Assembly (NCBI RefSeq): GCF_002114285.1
Contig: NZ_NEDJ01000002.1
Coordinates: forward strand, 78,380 to 142,379
DNA: 64,000 nucleotides
Direction of reading: 5' to 3'
Source of the DNA: Halorubrum ezzemoulense DSM 17463
Lineage (GTDB): Archaea > Halobacteriota > Halobacteria > Halobacteriales > Haloferacaceae
Part shown: positions 52,304 to 60,683 of the stretch, piece after piece
How positions within the stretch are numbered: position 1 is the first letter of the stretch
How the letters are laid out: the number at the start of each line of letters is the position of its first letter
The notes under the pieces: generated by a model
The model's database searches: none
Told to the model about the DNA's origin: nothing
Seen by the model: the letters and a program-made list of their open reading frames with translations, nothing else
Program-made: the position numbers and the translations under genes

Positions 52304-53041
52304 CTACAGCGTGTCGGCGAACTTGTCGCGCCGGAAGAGGTCGATCTCCTGGGCCGTCGAGCCGGGCCGCGACGCGGCGAAGGCGATCGCCTCAGCCACC
52401 TCCTCGGGCTCGGTGACGCTCCCGGGCTCGAACCGCTCCTCGAACGGCTCGCCGTCCTCGCTCCCGAACTCCGTCCGGACCTCCGAGGGGTTGACCACGG
52501 AGACGGCCACGCCCTCGTCGCCGACCTGCGCCGCGCCGCTGTGCGCGAACCCGCGGACCCACCACTTCGTCGCGGCGTACACGGGGTTGAACGACCGCGG
52601 GTACTCCCCGGCGAAGCTGCCGACCGCGATCAGGCTCCCCTCGCTCTCCGTGAGGTGCGGGAGCGCCGCGCGCGTGAGGAAGAACGCGCCGTCGACGTTC
52701 GTCTCCTGCATCACCGAGTACTCCTTGTCGGTCATCGTCGCCACGTCGCTCCCGCGGGCGACGCCCGCGTTGACGACGGCCACGTCGAGGTCGCCGAACT
52801 CGTCGACCGCGGCCTCGACCGCCGCTTGCGAGGTCGCCGGGTCGCGCACGTCGCCGTCCGCGACCACGGCCTCGACGCCGTGATCGGACCGCACGTCGTC
52901 CGCGACCGATTCGAGCGCCTCGCGCCGCCGCGCCACGAGGACGACGTTCGCCCCGCGCTCGGCGAGCGCGTGCGCCGTCGCCTCACCGATTCCCGAACTC
53001 GCTCCCGTTATCACCGCCGCCGCGTCGTCGAGACTCGACAT
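52304..53041 (-). CDS. Short-chain dehydrogenase/reductase (SDR)
   Basis: 245 residues from ATG 53041. Classical SDR: NAD(P)-binding 'VITGASSGIGEATAHAL', 'VVNAGVARGSD' (NAG), catalytic Ser in 'IAVGSFAGEYP' and 'YAATKWW' (YxxxK). The basic 'VARRREAL' after strand 2 suggests NADP(H) preference. A TATA box GATTTATG (minus, 53069-53076) lies about 30 nt upstream, supporting this ATG over one ten codons earlier. Substrate unknown. Confidence 0.93.
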   Translation of the reverse strand: MSSLDDAAAVITGASSGIGEATAHALAERGANVVLVARRREALESVADDVRSDHGVEAVVADGDVRDPATSQAAVEAAVDEFGDLDVAVVNAGVARGSDVATMTDKEYSVMQETNVDGAFFLTRAALPHLTESEGSLIAVGSFAGEYPRSFNPVYAATKWWVRGFAHSGAAQVGDEGVAVSVVNPSEVRTEFGSEDGEPFEERFEPGSVTEPEEVAEAIAFAASRPGSTAQEIDLFRRDKFADTL

Positions 53042-53132
53042 GTACGCAGCGTCGTCGTCGGCGAAGCACATAAATCACCCACGCCGCGGCGAGCGGCGCA
53101 GGGGCGGTTGAGCGAACTGCTCGCCGACCGCC

Positions 53133-53390
53133 TCAGCGGTTGGAGGAGGTGACGCGTCGGTGGTTCGCGCCCGCCCGCATGTCCACGTGGCCGCAGCGCT
53201 CGCACCGCCACACGTACGCGCCGGTCTTCACCGCCGCCCGTTCGCCGTCGACCCGTTCGGTCCGGTCGCTCCCGCGCCGGGCGCACTCGTCGGGGCGGTA
53301 CTTGCTCTCGACGGACTCCTGCTCGGCGACGCCGTCGCCGTCGCCGACCGCGATCCCCTCGGCGACGGCGCGAACGTCCTCGCCGCTCAT
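53133..53390 (-). CDS. Small zinc-ribbon-like hypothetical protein
   Basis: 85 residues. The N-terminal half is acidic ('MSGEDVRAVAEGIAVGDGDGV'). The C-terminal half has 'YVWRCERCGHVDMRAGANHRR' with a CxxCGH knuckle and a second possible ligand set 'DECARRG' and His. It resembles the one- or two-knuckle zinc-finger small proteins common in haloarchaea. It starts 21 bp after the end of the HalX remnant and may be co-transcribed with it. Confidence 0.55.
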   Translation of the reverse strand: MSGEDVRAVAEGIAVGDGDGVAEQESVESKYRPDECARRGSDRTERVDGERAAVKTGAYVWRCERCGHVDMRAGANHRRVTSSNR

Positions 53391-53411
53391 CCGTCGTCGC
53401 AGCCGAGTCAG

Positions 53412-53905
53412 CTACTTCCGGAAGCGCTCGGCCCGGTCGACGAGTCGGTCGTACCGGGCGTCGTCCGTCGGATCGCCGCCGTCCCGCCACTCGTACGCCG
53501 AGATAAGCACGGTGGTCCGGTAGTGCTGGTCCAAGAGCAGGTGGTAGTCGGCCCGGTGGAACAGCGTCTCGACGGTGTCGACGAGGTCCGCTTCGAACAA
53601 CGGGCGTTCGATGTCGCGGCCGTACGGCGCCTCCGCGTCCGGGGCCGACCGCTCCCTGACGCAGAGCACGCGACAGTGCGACGCCTCCGACCGCGACCGT
53701 TCCAGTATCTCCTCGGCCGCCCCGTCGCCGAGCGACTCGTCCGGCACGAGGACCGCGACCCCGCCGTCGAACGCCTCGGCGAACTGGGCGGTCGTCAGCC
53801 CTCGGCGGGGGCGTACTCGTCGAGCCAGAGCCCGGAGAGGTCGGCCCGGGTCTTGTTCGCCTCGCAGACGACGACCGACGAGGCGAGAAGCGCAACGGGA
53901 ATCAC
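53412..53905 (-). pseudogene. HalX-domain response-regulator-like gene broken by a frameshift
   Basis: Frame 1 from about GTG 53905 reads 'VPVALLASSVVVCEANKTRADLSGLWLDEYAPAEG' and stops at a TGA near 53803. The next frame continues the same receiver-like domain, 'LTTAQFAEAFDGGVAVLVPDESLG', then 'CRVLCVRERSAPD', and the intact HalX domain 'DTVETLFHRADYHLLLDQHYRTTVLISAYEW' up to the stop at 53412. Joining needs a one-base change near 53803. The receiver lacks the phospho-acceptor Asp pattern, so it was divergent even when whole. A competing ATG at 53961 leads to only 19 residues. Confidence 0.65.
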
Positions 53906-53953
53906 CCACCGCGGGCCGCTCGGCGCGACCGCCCGACCGGCCGCGGCGTGGCG

Positions 53954-54118
53954 TCACTCATCGCGCTCCGTCGGCGCGGCGCTCGACTCGCGCATCGACT
54001 CGGAGAGCCGCCTCGGCTCGACGAAGAACGGGTGGACGGTCGTGAGGTCCTCGACGAGCGAGACGGCCGTCTCGACCGACCGCTCCGCGCGCCGGAGGTC
54101 AGCCTCGATGAAATGACG
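53954..54118 (-). pseudogene. 5'-truncated fragment of an acidic helical protein
   Basis: Minus-strand frame with no start codon: it opens after TAA 54119-54121 and reads 'IEADLRRAERSVETAVSLVEDLTTVHPFF' then 'RLSESMRES' to TGA 53954-53956. Coding-type codon use begins abruptly at about 54110, exactly where AT-rich DNA starts, so the 5' part of the gene has been lost. The stop overlaps the first ATG of the HalX remnant, suggesting the two were once one operon. Family not recognised. Confidence 0.45.
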
Positions 54119-54327
54119 TTATATTGATTATTTCTGGGTGTTTCGTCGAACACAGCGCGGGTAGCCGGGATAATCTGTTCGGTCGCTGCCGTGCTGAATG
54201 CCCGGATAAGTGCGCCACATGGGCTCGTTTCGACCCTCGATCACGGCCTCGACCGGCGCTCGGAGCGCCGAGGGCTCTCGTACATATCGAAATTATTTAA
54301 ATATCGCATACTGGAATACATCCAAAA

Positions 54328-55383
54328 ATGGCTCCCGACACTCAGATGAATCCCGTCGTTATCGCGGGGGCGGCGATCATCGTCGTAACAGGGGTGATGA
54401 GTGTGCTCGTGGACGTCGACTTTGGGATACTCGCACTCCAGGCCGCGGTTCCGATGCTCATCGGAGTCGGATTGGTGTCGTACGGGCGGCTCCGATCGGA
54501 CGGGGTCGCCGCGACGAGCCAGCGGACGGTGTTGAAATGGACTGTCACCGGATTTCTCGCGTTCGTGATTCTCGGAGCCTGGTTCGGGGAGATGGCCTCC
54601 CGAGCGGACTCGTCGCTCCTGCTCTCGATGACCGGATCGCTGAGCGTCGGCGCGGCGCTCGGCACGGTCATCGGCGTGTACGCGGCGCGGCTTCGTCGTA
54701 CGAACGAGGAGCTCGCGGAGACGGTCTCCGAACTCGAACGGGCGAACGAGCGCCTGACGATGCGGAACGAGCAGCTGGATCAGTTCGTCGACGTCGCCAG
54801 TCACGACCTCCGAAACCCGGTGAACGTCGCGAAAGGGCGGATCGAACTCGCCCGCAGGGAGTCCGACAGCGAACACCTCGAAACGGCGGACGCCGCCCTC
54901 ACTCGCATGGAGGCCCTGATCACCGACCTCGTTTCGTTGACGAAGGCGGGCGACCGGATCGACGAAGTCGCCCCCGCGAATCTCGAAGCGGTCAGCCGGT
55001 CGGCGTGGGGGAGCGTCGACACGGGCGACGCGTCGCTGCGCGTCGAGACAGAGATAGCCATTTCCGCCGACGAGAGCTGATTGCGACAGATCTTGGAAAA
55101 CCTGTTCCGCAACTCGGTCGAACACGGCGGCGAGGACGTGACCGTGCGGGTCGGAGCCATTCCGAACGGGTTCTACGTCGAAGACACCGGCGCGGGGATT
55201 CGAGACGACCTTCGCGACCGACCGTTCGAAGACGGAGTCACCACGGGCGAAGGGGGCGCGGGCCTCGGACTGACCATCGTCAAGCAGATCGCCACCGCTC
55301 ACGGGTGGGAGATAGGCGTCGAGCAGAGCGCCGAGGGCGGCGCTCGCTTCGCGTTCACGGGCGTTGAGTTCCCAGACGGGTGA
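54328..55383 (+). pseudogene. Membrane sensor histidine kinase interrupted by an in-frame TGA
   Basis: ATG 54328 (TATA TTATTTAAATA 54293-54303, 25-30 nt upstream). Four N-terminal transmembrane helices (12-30, 36-52, 70-86, 98-118), coiled coil, and HisKA 'FVDVASHDLRNPVNVAKG' (His159) lead to 'AISADES', then TGA at 55078-55080. The same frame continues immediately as 'LRQILENLFRNSVEHGGEDV', 'VEDTGAGIRDD' and 'GGAGLGLTIVKQIA', a complete HATPase_c, to TGA 55381-55383. One CGA-to-TGA type change would account for the break. As it stands the product lacks its ATP-binding domain. Confidence 0.8.
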
Positions 55384-55688
55384 GGAGTGTCACACGCAGT
55401 CTGACTCCGGCCACCCCGCGGGCCGGAATCGAGTGTCGGTCCTGTGGCGCTCGATCCCTCGTCCGTTTGTCCGTGCGGTCCGCCAGGAGTCCCGTCGACG
55501 GGCAGAGCCGTCCGTTCAACGTTCGTATCAACCGTCTCGGCACGACTCTTCCCCCTCGGCTAGTTCTCCGAGCCGTCGGCCACCTCGATGGCGCCGATCT
55601 GTCGTTCTACCCCGTTCGTGATTCCGCCTTTCGAGACGGCGGCACAACGCGGGAACTCGTCAGTAGACGGTGAACCGTTATGAGAAGC

Positions 55689-55710
55689 GGGCCGGGCGCG
55701 ATTGTGAACC
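55689..55710. repeat. Partial duplicate of the tRNA-Lys 3' end (att-like)
   Basis: GGGCCGGGCGCGATT (55689-55703) is identical to the 3' acceptor/T-stem end of tRNA-Lys at 55816-55830, and the match continues with one inserted base (GTGAAC versus TGAAC). Orientation is the same as in the tRNA, 127 bp away. Such direct repeats of a tRNA 3' end mark integrase attachment sites, but only about 100 bp lie between the two. The 431-bp gap 55384-55814 otherwise shows no gene. Confidence 0.6.
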
Positions 55711-55814
55711 ACGAGAAGACGGTCGCTCGCTTCGCTCGCGCTGCGACTTCTCTACTTCAAATCGCTTCCGTCCGGTTCCCTCACCGCATCGCTGTCGCTC
55801 TGCGGTTCAGTGTA

Positions 55815-55888
55815 CGGGCCGGGCGCGATTTGAACACGCGACCGACGGATTAAGAGTCCGTCGCTCTCCCTAACTGAGCTACCGGCCC
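55815..55888 (-). tRNA. tRNA-Lys (anticodon CTT)
   Basis: 74-nt cloverleaf on the minus strand. Acceptor GGGCCGG/CCGGCCC with discriminator G, D arm TAGCTCAGTTAGGGAGA, anticodon stem GACGGA/TCCGTC with loop CTCTTAA (anticodon CTT, reads AAG), T arm CGCGT-GTTCAAATC-GCG. No intron and no encoded CCA. A partial copy of its 3' end lies 127 bp away on the same strand. Confidence 0.97.
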
Positions 55889-56101
55889 TCACAAGTTCGT
55901 ACCCGGGTCACGGTAAAAGGCCTTTTCATTCGACCCCGTCGGCGCTCGGCGGACGCCGGTACAATCGCACGAAAGCGACGGTATCGCGTTCGGACCCGAA
56001 CGCGTCTCTCGGGAGCGAAGCCGCCGGGCTCGGCGACCTCGTGGCCGGGGGACGACGCCGAGAGCGCACTCGTTAAGTGTCGTGCCGCGGAAATCCCTCC
56101 A

Positions 56102-57568
56102 ATGAGTAGTGGGGCATCCGGATCCGCGCGGACCCGGTACGCCATCCTCGGCTGTGGAAGCGTCGGTCACGCCGTCGCGGAGGAACTGACCGAGCGCGGG
56201 AAGGACGTCCTCATCCTCGACCGCGACGAGAGCCGCGTCGAGGCGCTCCGCGACCAGGACCTCAACGCGCGCGTCCAGGACATCGCCGAGCCGGACGTCG
56301 TCGACGAGCTCGCCGACCGCGACATCGTGTTGATCCTCGCCAGCGACGTGGAAGCGAACAAGGCCGCCGTCTCGGCGGTCAGAGAGACCGGCGGCGACCA
56401 CTACCTCGTGGCCCGGGCCTCCGACCCCGTCAGCGAGGACGAGCTGCGCGAGCGCGGCGCGGACGTGGTGATCAACCCCTCGACGGTGATCGCCGACAGT
56501 GCCCTCCAGTCGCTGGAGACCGGCGAGCTGGAGTACATGGCCCGCCAGCTAGCGGAGATCATCGAAGACGGCGGCGACCGGATGGCCATCCTCACGCACG
56601 ACAACCCCGAGCCGGACTCGATCGCGTCCGCGACCGCGCTCCAGGCGATCGCGGAGGCGTTCGGCGTCGACGCCGACATCATCTACTCCGGCGACGTGGG
56701 CCACCAAGAGAACCGGGCGTTCGTCAACCTCCTCGGGATCGACCTGCTCGCCCGCGGCGAGGCCTCGCCGCTCTCCGAGTACGAGACGATCGCGGCCGTC
56801 GACCTCGCGAAGGCCGCCGCCGAGGACCTCGATCTCGACGTGTCGGTCGACATCTACCTCGACCACTTGGAGGCCGAGGTGCCGTTCGACGCCCGTTTCG
56901 TCGACGTGCGGACCAACGTCTCTTCAACGTCGACGATCCTCACGAAGTACCTCCAAGAGTTCGACCAGTCCCCCTCGGAGGCGGTCGCGACCGCGCTCCT
57001 CTACGGGATCCGCGCTGAGACGCTTGACTTCAAGCGGGACACGACGCCCGCCGACCTGACCGCGGCGGCGTACCTCCACCCGTTCGCGAACCACGACACG
57101 CTCGAACAGGTGGAGTCACCGTCGATGAGTCCGGAGACGCTGGACGTGCTCGCGGAGGCGATCCAGAACCGCGAGGTCCAGGGGAGCCACCTCTTCTCGA
57201 CGGCCGGGTTCATCCGTGACCGCGAGGCGCTCGCGCAGGCCGCGCAACACCTCCTCAACCTAGAGGGGATCACGACGACGGCCGTGTTGGGCATCGCGGA
57301 CGAGAAGATCTACCTCGCGGCGCGTTCGAAGGACATCCGGCTGAACATCGGCGACGTGCTCGACGAGGCGTTCTCGGAGATGGGCGACGCCGCCGGCCAC
57401 TCCACGCAGGGGTCGCTCGAGATCCCGCTCGGGATCTTCACCGGCATCGAGGCGAGCGGCGACAAGCGCGACACGCTCCTCCACCTCACCGAGGAGGCGG
57501 TCCGGCGGAAGCTGTTCGACGCGCTCGGCGTCGAGGGCGGGAGCGGAGACTCCTCGAACGGGTCCTGA
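56102..57568 (+). CDS. DHH-family phosphoesterase with N-terminal TrkA-N (NAD-binding) domain
   Basis: 488 residues. Rossmann TrkA-N domain at 12-125 ('YAILGCGSVGHAVAEELTERGKDVLILDRD'), then a DHH/DHHA1 phosphoesterase: 'MAILTHDNPEPDSIASATALQAIA' (161-184), 'AAVDLAKAAAEDLDLDVSVDIYLDH', 'VRTNVSSTSTILTKYL', and GGHxx-like 'DAAGHSTQGSLEIPLGIFTG'. DHH proteins of this type hydrolyse cyclic-dinucleotide or linear dinucleotide products or nanoRNA. The TrkA-N fusion suggests NAD(H)- or nucleotide-controlled activity, a layout recurring in haloarchaea. CGTTAAG (56071-56077) is the promoter 27 nt upstream. Confidence 0.9.
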   Translation: MSSGASGSARTRYAILGCGSVGHAVAEELTERGKDVLILDRDESRVEALRDQDLNARVQDIAEPDVVDELADRDIVLILASDVEANKAAVSAVRETGGDHYLVARASDPVSEDELRERGADVVINPSTVIADSALQSLETGELEYMARQLAEIIEDGGDRMAILTHDNPEPDSIASATALQAIAEAFGVDADIIYSGDVGHQENRAFVNLLGIDLLARGEASPLSEYETIAAVDLAKAAAEDLDLDVSVDIYLDHLEAEVPFDARFVDVRTNVSSTSTILTKYLQEFDQSPSEAVATALLYGIRAETLDFKRDTTPADLTAAAYLHPFANHDTLEQVESPSMSPETLDVLAEAIQNREVQGSHLFSTAGFIRDREALAQAAQHLLNLEGITTTAVLGIADEKIYLAARSKDIRLNIGDVLDEAFSEMGDAAGHSTQGSLEIPLGIFTGIEASGDKRDTLLHLTEEAVRRKLFDALGVEGGSGDSSNGS

Positions 57569-57639
57569 GCCGCTCCGACCGCCGCCGCTCGGCGCGGTCG
57601 TTTTCCGGCTCGGGGACGTACCTCCGACCACCGCGCCGC

Positions 57640-57846
57640 ATGTACGTTCCCGAGGATCCGCCGGCGAACTGTCCCGCCTGCGGTGACCCGTACGACTCGG
57701 TCTCCCGACACACCGGCGGGTTCGTGGCGAACCTGCTCGACAACGAGCGCTACCAACGGGTCTGTTTCTACCCCGCGACCGACGGCAGCGACCCCGCGTT
57801 CGACTGCTATCACCACACGCACGCGCAGGCCGGCGTCGACGACTGA
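57640..57846 (+). CDS. Small CPxCG-type zinc-finger protein
   Basis: 68 residues, starting MYVPEDPPANCPACGDPYDS. It has a CPxCG knuckle at 11-15 and later Cys/His ('RVCFYPAT', 'DCYHHTH') that could complete a zinc site. It belongs to the abundant small single-domain zinc proteins of haloarchaea, most of unknown role. Lies 71 bp after the DHH gene in the same direction and converges with the nucleotidyltransferase. Confidence 0.7.
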   Translation: MYVPEDPPANCPACGDPYDSVSRHTGGFVANLLDNERYQRVCFYPATDGSDPAFDCYHHTHAQAGVDD

Positions 57847-57868
57847 GACGGCGGTCGCCCCGAAGCGG

Positions 57869-58843
57869 TCAGAACTCGTCGCCCTTGGTGATGGAGGTGT
57901 GCGAGCCGATCAGCGCGCCAGAGAGGTCGACTCCCTCCAGGGTGGCGCCCGTGTCGATCACGGAGTTGCGGACCTCGGAGTCGGTGATCGTCGCGTCCCC
58001 GAAGACGACGGCGCGGTCGAGCGTCGAGTCGGTCACCGTCGCGCCGCCCATCACGTGGACCACGTCGCCCAGGTCGCTCCCCTCGACGGTCGCGTCGTCG
58101 TCGACGAGCGTCCCGCCGTCGAGCGCGTACTCGACCGCGTCGAGGTAGCTGTCGGCGGTGCCGATGTCGAACCACGCGCCGTCGAAGGTGTACGCGTTGA
58201 CCGCCCCGCGCTCTTGGAGCCACTGGAGGAACCAGCCGGGCTCGTCGGGGTTCTCGCCGTCTTCGAGGTAGGTGGTGAGCTTCGGGAGCGTCTCGGCGGG
58301 GAACGCGTAGCAGGCGATGGAGACGAGCGTCGACTCCGGGTCGTCGGGCTTTTCCTGGAAGTCGACCACCTCGTCGCCGTCCAGCTGGACGAGGCCGTAC
58401 GACTTCGCGCGCTCGCGGTCGCCCACGTCGTAGGCCGCCAGCGTCGGCGTTCCCTTGTCCTCGAAGAAGTCGGCGAAGTCGCCCAGATCGAAGCTGATCA
58501 TGTTGTCGCCGGCGACGACGATCAGATCGTCGTCGACCGACTCCCGCTCGACGAGCTGTTCGAGCGCTCCCACGACGCCGAACTTCTCGTCTTCCTCGAC
58601 CGTCTCCTCGACCGAGAGCGTCGGCTTCTCGAAGGGGCTGTCGTCGAGGTACTCCGCGAAGGTGTCGGCGAAGCGCTCGTTCGTCGAGACGAACACCTCG
58701 TCGACCCGGTCGTCGGCCTCCAAGTCCTCGAATATCTCGTCGATGACGGTGTTTTCCCCAACCGGGAGGAACATTTTCGGCCGGTGTTCGGTGATCGGCC
58801 AGAGCCTGGTCGCGTAGCCACCCGCGAGTACGACGGCTTTCAT
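57869..58843 (-). CDS. Sugar nucleotidyltransferase (glucose-1-phosphate thymidylyl/uridylyltransferase-like)
   Basis: 324 residues. N-terminal NTP-transferase: 'MKAVVLAGGYATRLWPITEHRPKMFLPVGE' (signature GG..TRL.P.T...PK), 'LIVVAGDNMISFDLGDF' and 'VVDFQEKPDDPESTLVSIACYAF'. The C-terminal part (about 235-324) has hexapeptide repeats ('VEGSDLGDVVHVMGGATVTDSTLDRAVVFGDATITDSEVRNSVI') forming a left-handed beta helix. It makes NDP-sugars for surface glycans or S-layer N-glycans. Base specificity is not resolved. No glycosyltransferases are nearby. Confidence 0.92.
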   Translation of the reverse strand: MKAVVLAGGYATRLWPITEHRPKMFLPVGENTVIDEIFEDLEADDRVDEVFVSTNERFADTFAEYLDDSPFEKPTLSVEETVEEDEKFGVVGALEQLVERESVDDDLIVVAGDNMISFDLGDFADFFEDKGTPTLAAYDVGDRERAKSYGLVQLDGDEVVDFQEKPDDPESTLVSIACYAFPAETLPKLTTYLEDGENPDEPGWFLQWLQERGAVNAYTFDGAWFDIGTADSYLDAVEYALDGGTLVDDDATVEGSDLGDVVHVMGGATVTDSTLDRAVVFGDATITDSEVRNSVIDTGATLEGVDLSGALIGSHTSITKGDEF

Positions 58844-58939
58844 ACTCTCCCGCTCTCACTCCGGTGACATACCTCTTGTGCCCGTGTCGGCGTCGGACGC
58901 CGACCGGGCGGTTTTACTCGCCCGTGTCGAACGTTGGGT

Positions 58940-59248
58940 ATGGAGACGACTCGCCAGCGGATCGCCGACGCCCTCCGCGAGGAACCGCGGACCGCGAGCG
59001 ACCTCGCGGCGACGCTGTCGCTGCCGACGCCGACGGTGTACGAACACCTCGAACACGTCTCGCGGTCCGTTACCGACGAGAGCGGATCCGAAGAAAGGGA
59101 CGGCGGGGCCGACGAGGAGTTTCTCGTCGCGCCGCCGACCTGTCGCGAGTGCGGGTTCGACGGCTTCGACGATCCGGTCAACGAGCCGTCACGGTGCCCC
59201 GAGTGTAAGAGCGAACGGATCGCAGAGCCTGCGTTCGTGATCCGCTGA
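58940..59248 (+). CDS. HTH transcription regulator with C-terminal zinc ribbon
   Basis: 102 residues from ATG 58940. The N-terminal winged helix is 'RQRIADALREEPRTASDLAATLSLPTPTVYEHLEHVSRSV'. The C-terminal rubredoxin-like zinc ribbon is 'TCRECGFDGFDDPVNEPSRCPECKSERI' (two CxxC pairs). This combination is typical of archaeal regulators that sense metal or redox state. TTTTAC (58912-58917) sits 27 nt upstream. Target genes unknown. Divergent from the nucleotidyltransferase gene. Confidence 0.88.
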   Translation: METTRQRIADALREEPRTASDLAATLSLPTPTVYEHLEHVSRSVTDESGSEERDGGADEEFLVAPPTCRECGFDGFDDPVNEPSRCPECKSERIAEPAFVIR

Positions 59249-59264
59249 GCGGTCGCCCGACGAC

Positions 59265-60575
59265 TCACCGCTCCGCGACGACTGCGTCGCAGCGAACGCC
59301 ACCCGGGATCCGCCGCATGAAGAGGTCGATCCCGTACATCGCGTCGCCGGCGAGGCCGACGTCGAACGGTAGTTCGGCGACGCAGCACTCCTCGGCGGAC
59401 TCGGACCGCGGGTCGCGGACGAGCACTCGGAAGCCGTCGGCCGTCGTTCGCGCGTCGACTGCGACCGCGTCGACCGCCTCGTCGAGCGCGGCTTGGAGGA
59501 TGTTCCGGACGGCGAGGACGACGGTTCCGCGGTCGCGGTCGATGGACCCGTCCGGGTCCACCGTCACGGTCGCCGTCGCCGAGAGGCCGGCCTGGGACAC
59601 CGCTTCGCCGACGGCGTCGGAGAGCTGTACGGGGCGGGTCGGATCGGGGGTAGTCGGCGACGAGTCGCCGGTGTCGAGCGCTCCGAGGACCTCGGCGAGG
59701 TGCGTGTTCGCGGTCGACAGGAGCGGCGCGTCCAGTTCCGACGGCGGGCGCGAGAGGATCCGGCTCGCGGCCTCGATGCGGCCGCGGACCGCCTGCGAGG
59801 CCGCCGCCTCGTCCGCGCCGGTCGGTTGGATGAGCCCGAGGATCGCGGGCTCGCCCCGGTAGGTGACGCGGCTCCCGACCACCGTCGCCTGAAACGTGGA
59901 GCCGTCCGCCGCCAGGAGGTCGATCGTGTATCTGACGCGGTCGTCGTCGCCGGACTCTCGCCGCCGGATCGCCCGGACCACTCGGTCCCGATCGTGCGGG
60001 GCGACGATCGACGACACCGGCTCGCCCACGAGTTCGTCGCGCCGCATCCCGAGCATCTCGGCGAGGCGGCGGTTCGCCAGCTCGAAGCTCCGGTCCTGTG
60101 ACAGCCCCGCGCCGATCAGCCGCTGTTCGAACAGCTGCGAGTACCAGTCCTCGACGCGCTCGCGGTCCCGTCGTTCCCTGAGCCGCGTGACGCACGTTCG
60201 GATCCGGTTCGCCAAGAGCTCGTACTGCTCTTGGCCGCCGCTCTTCTGGAGGTAGTCGGAGACGCCGGACGAGATCGCCTCGCTCGCGATGGCCTCGCTG
60301 CCGCGCCCGGTGAACAGGATGAACGGCTTCGACGGGTAGCGCTCGCGCACGGCGTCGAGCAGTTCGAGGCCGTCGACGTCGGGCATGTCGTAGTCGCTGA
60401 CCACGCAGTCGAACGTCGACTCGTCGAGCCGGTCCAGCGCCGCCTCGGCGGAGGTGACGCCGACGGCCCTGATGTCGTCGTGCTGTTGGTCCAAGACGTC
60501 CGCGGTGAGCGTCGCGAACCCCGGCTCGTCGTCCACGCAGAGGACGCGTATCGGCGGCCGGTCGGCCATAGACAT
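59265..60575 (-). CDS. Receiver-PAS signalling protein with degenerate kinase-like C terminus
   Basis: 436 residues from ATG 60575 (MSMADRPPIRVL). Receiver domain 9-120: 'VDDEPGF' acidic pair Asp15/16, phospho-acceptor Asp61 ('CVVSDYDMPDVDG'), Lys111 ('YLQKSGG'). PAS domain about 130-262 ('FELANRRLAEMLGMRRDELVGEPV'). The C-terminal about 170 residues keep the helical and beta rhythm of HisKA/HATPase but lack a recognisable His box, and the N box reads 'RNILQAALDEAV' without Asn..His, so it is probably not an active kinase. AT-rich TATATAATAT (60612-60621) lies in the shared region with the symporter gene. Confidence 0.82.
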   Translation of the reverse strand: MSMADRPPIRVLCVDDEPGFATLTADVLDQQHDDIRAVGVTSAEAALDRLDESTFDCVVSDYDMPDVDGLELLDAVRERYPSKPFILFTGRGSEAIASEAISSGVSDYLQKSGGQEQYELLANRIRTCVTRLRERRDRERVEDWYSQLFEQRLIGAGLSQDRSFELANRRLAEMLGMRRDELVGEPVSSIVAPHDRDRVVRAIRRRESGDDDRVRYTIDLLAADGSTFQATVVGSRVTYRGEPAILGLIQPTGADEAAASQAVRGRIEAASRILSRPPSELDAPLLSTANTHLAEVLGALDTGDSSPTTPDPTRPVQLSDAVGEAVSQAGLSATATVTVDPDGSIDRDRGTVVLAVRNILQAALDEAVDAVAVDARTTADGFRVLVRDPRSESAEECCVAELPFDVGLAGDAMYGIDLFMRRIPGGVRCDAVVAER

Positions 60576-60683
60576 GCGTTCACACGAGACGCGATCGCAT
60601 AATAACTGTTGTATATAATATCGGATGCTTTTGCCGCGAAACTGAGGACATCGCTTATTCGTTCGCTCGGGCAGGTTGGTAGC

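Noticed and set aside
53140..54116. Plus-strand frame of 318 codons over the HalX region
   Set aside because: Shadow frame of the minus-strand HalX and zinc-ribbon sequences; the minus-strand product has a clear HalX domain.
55364..55673. Two overlapping open frames (85-97 codons) between the broken kinase and tRNA-Lys
   Set aside because: Arg/Ser/Pro-rich, no motif, no promoter at the right distance, and codon bias unlike neighbouring genes.
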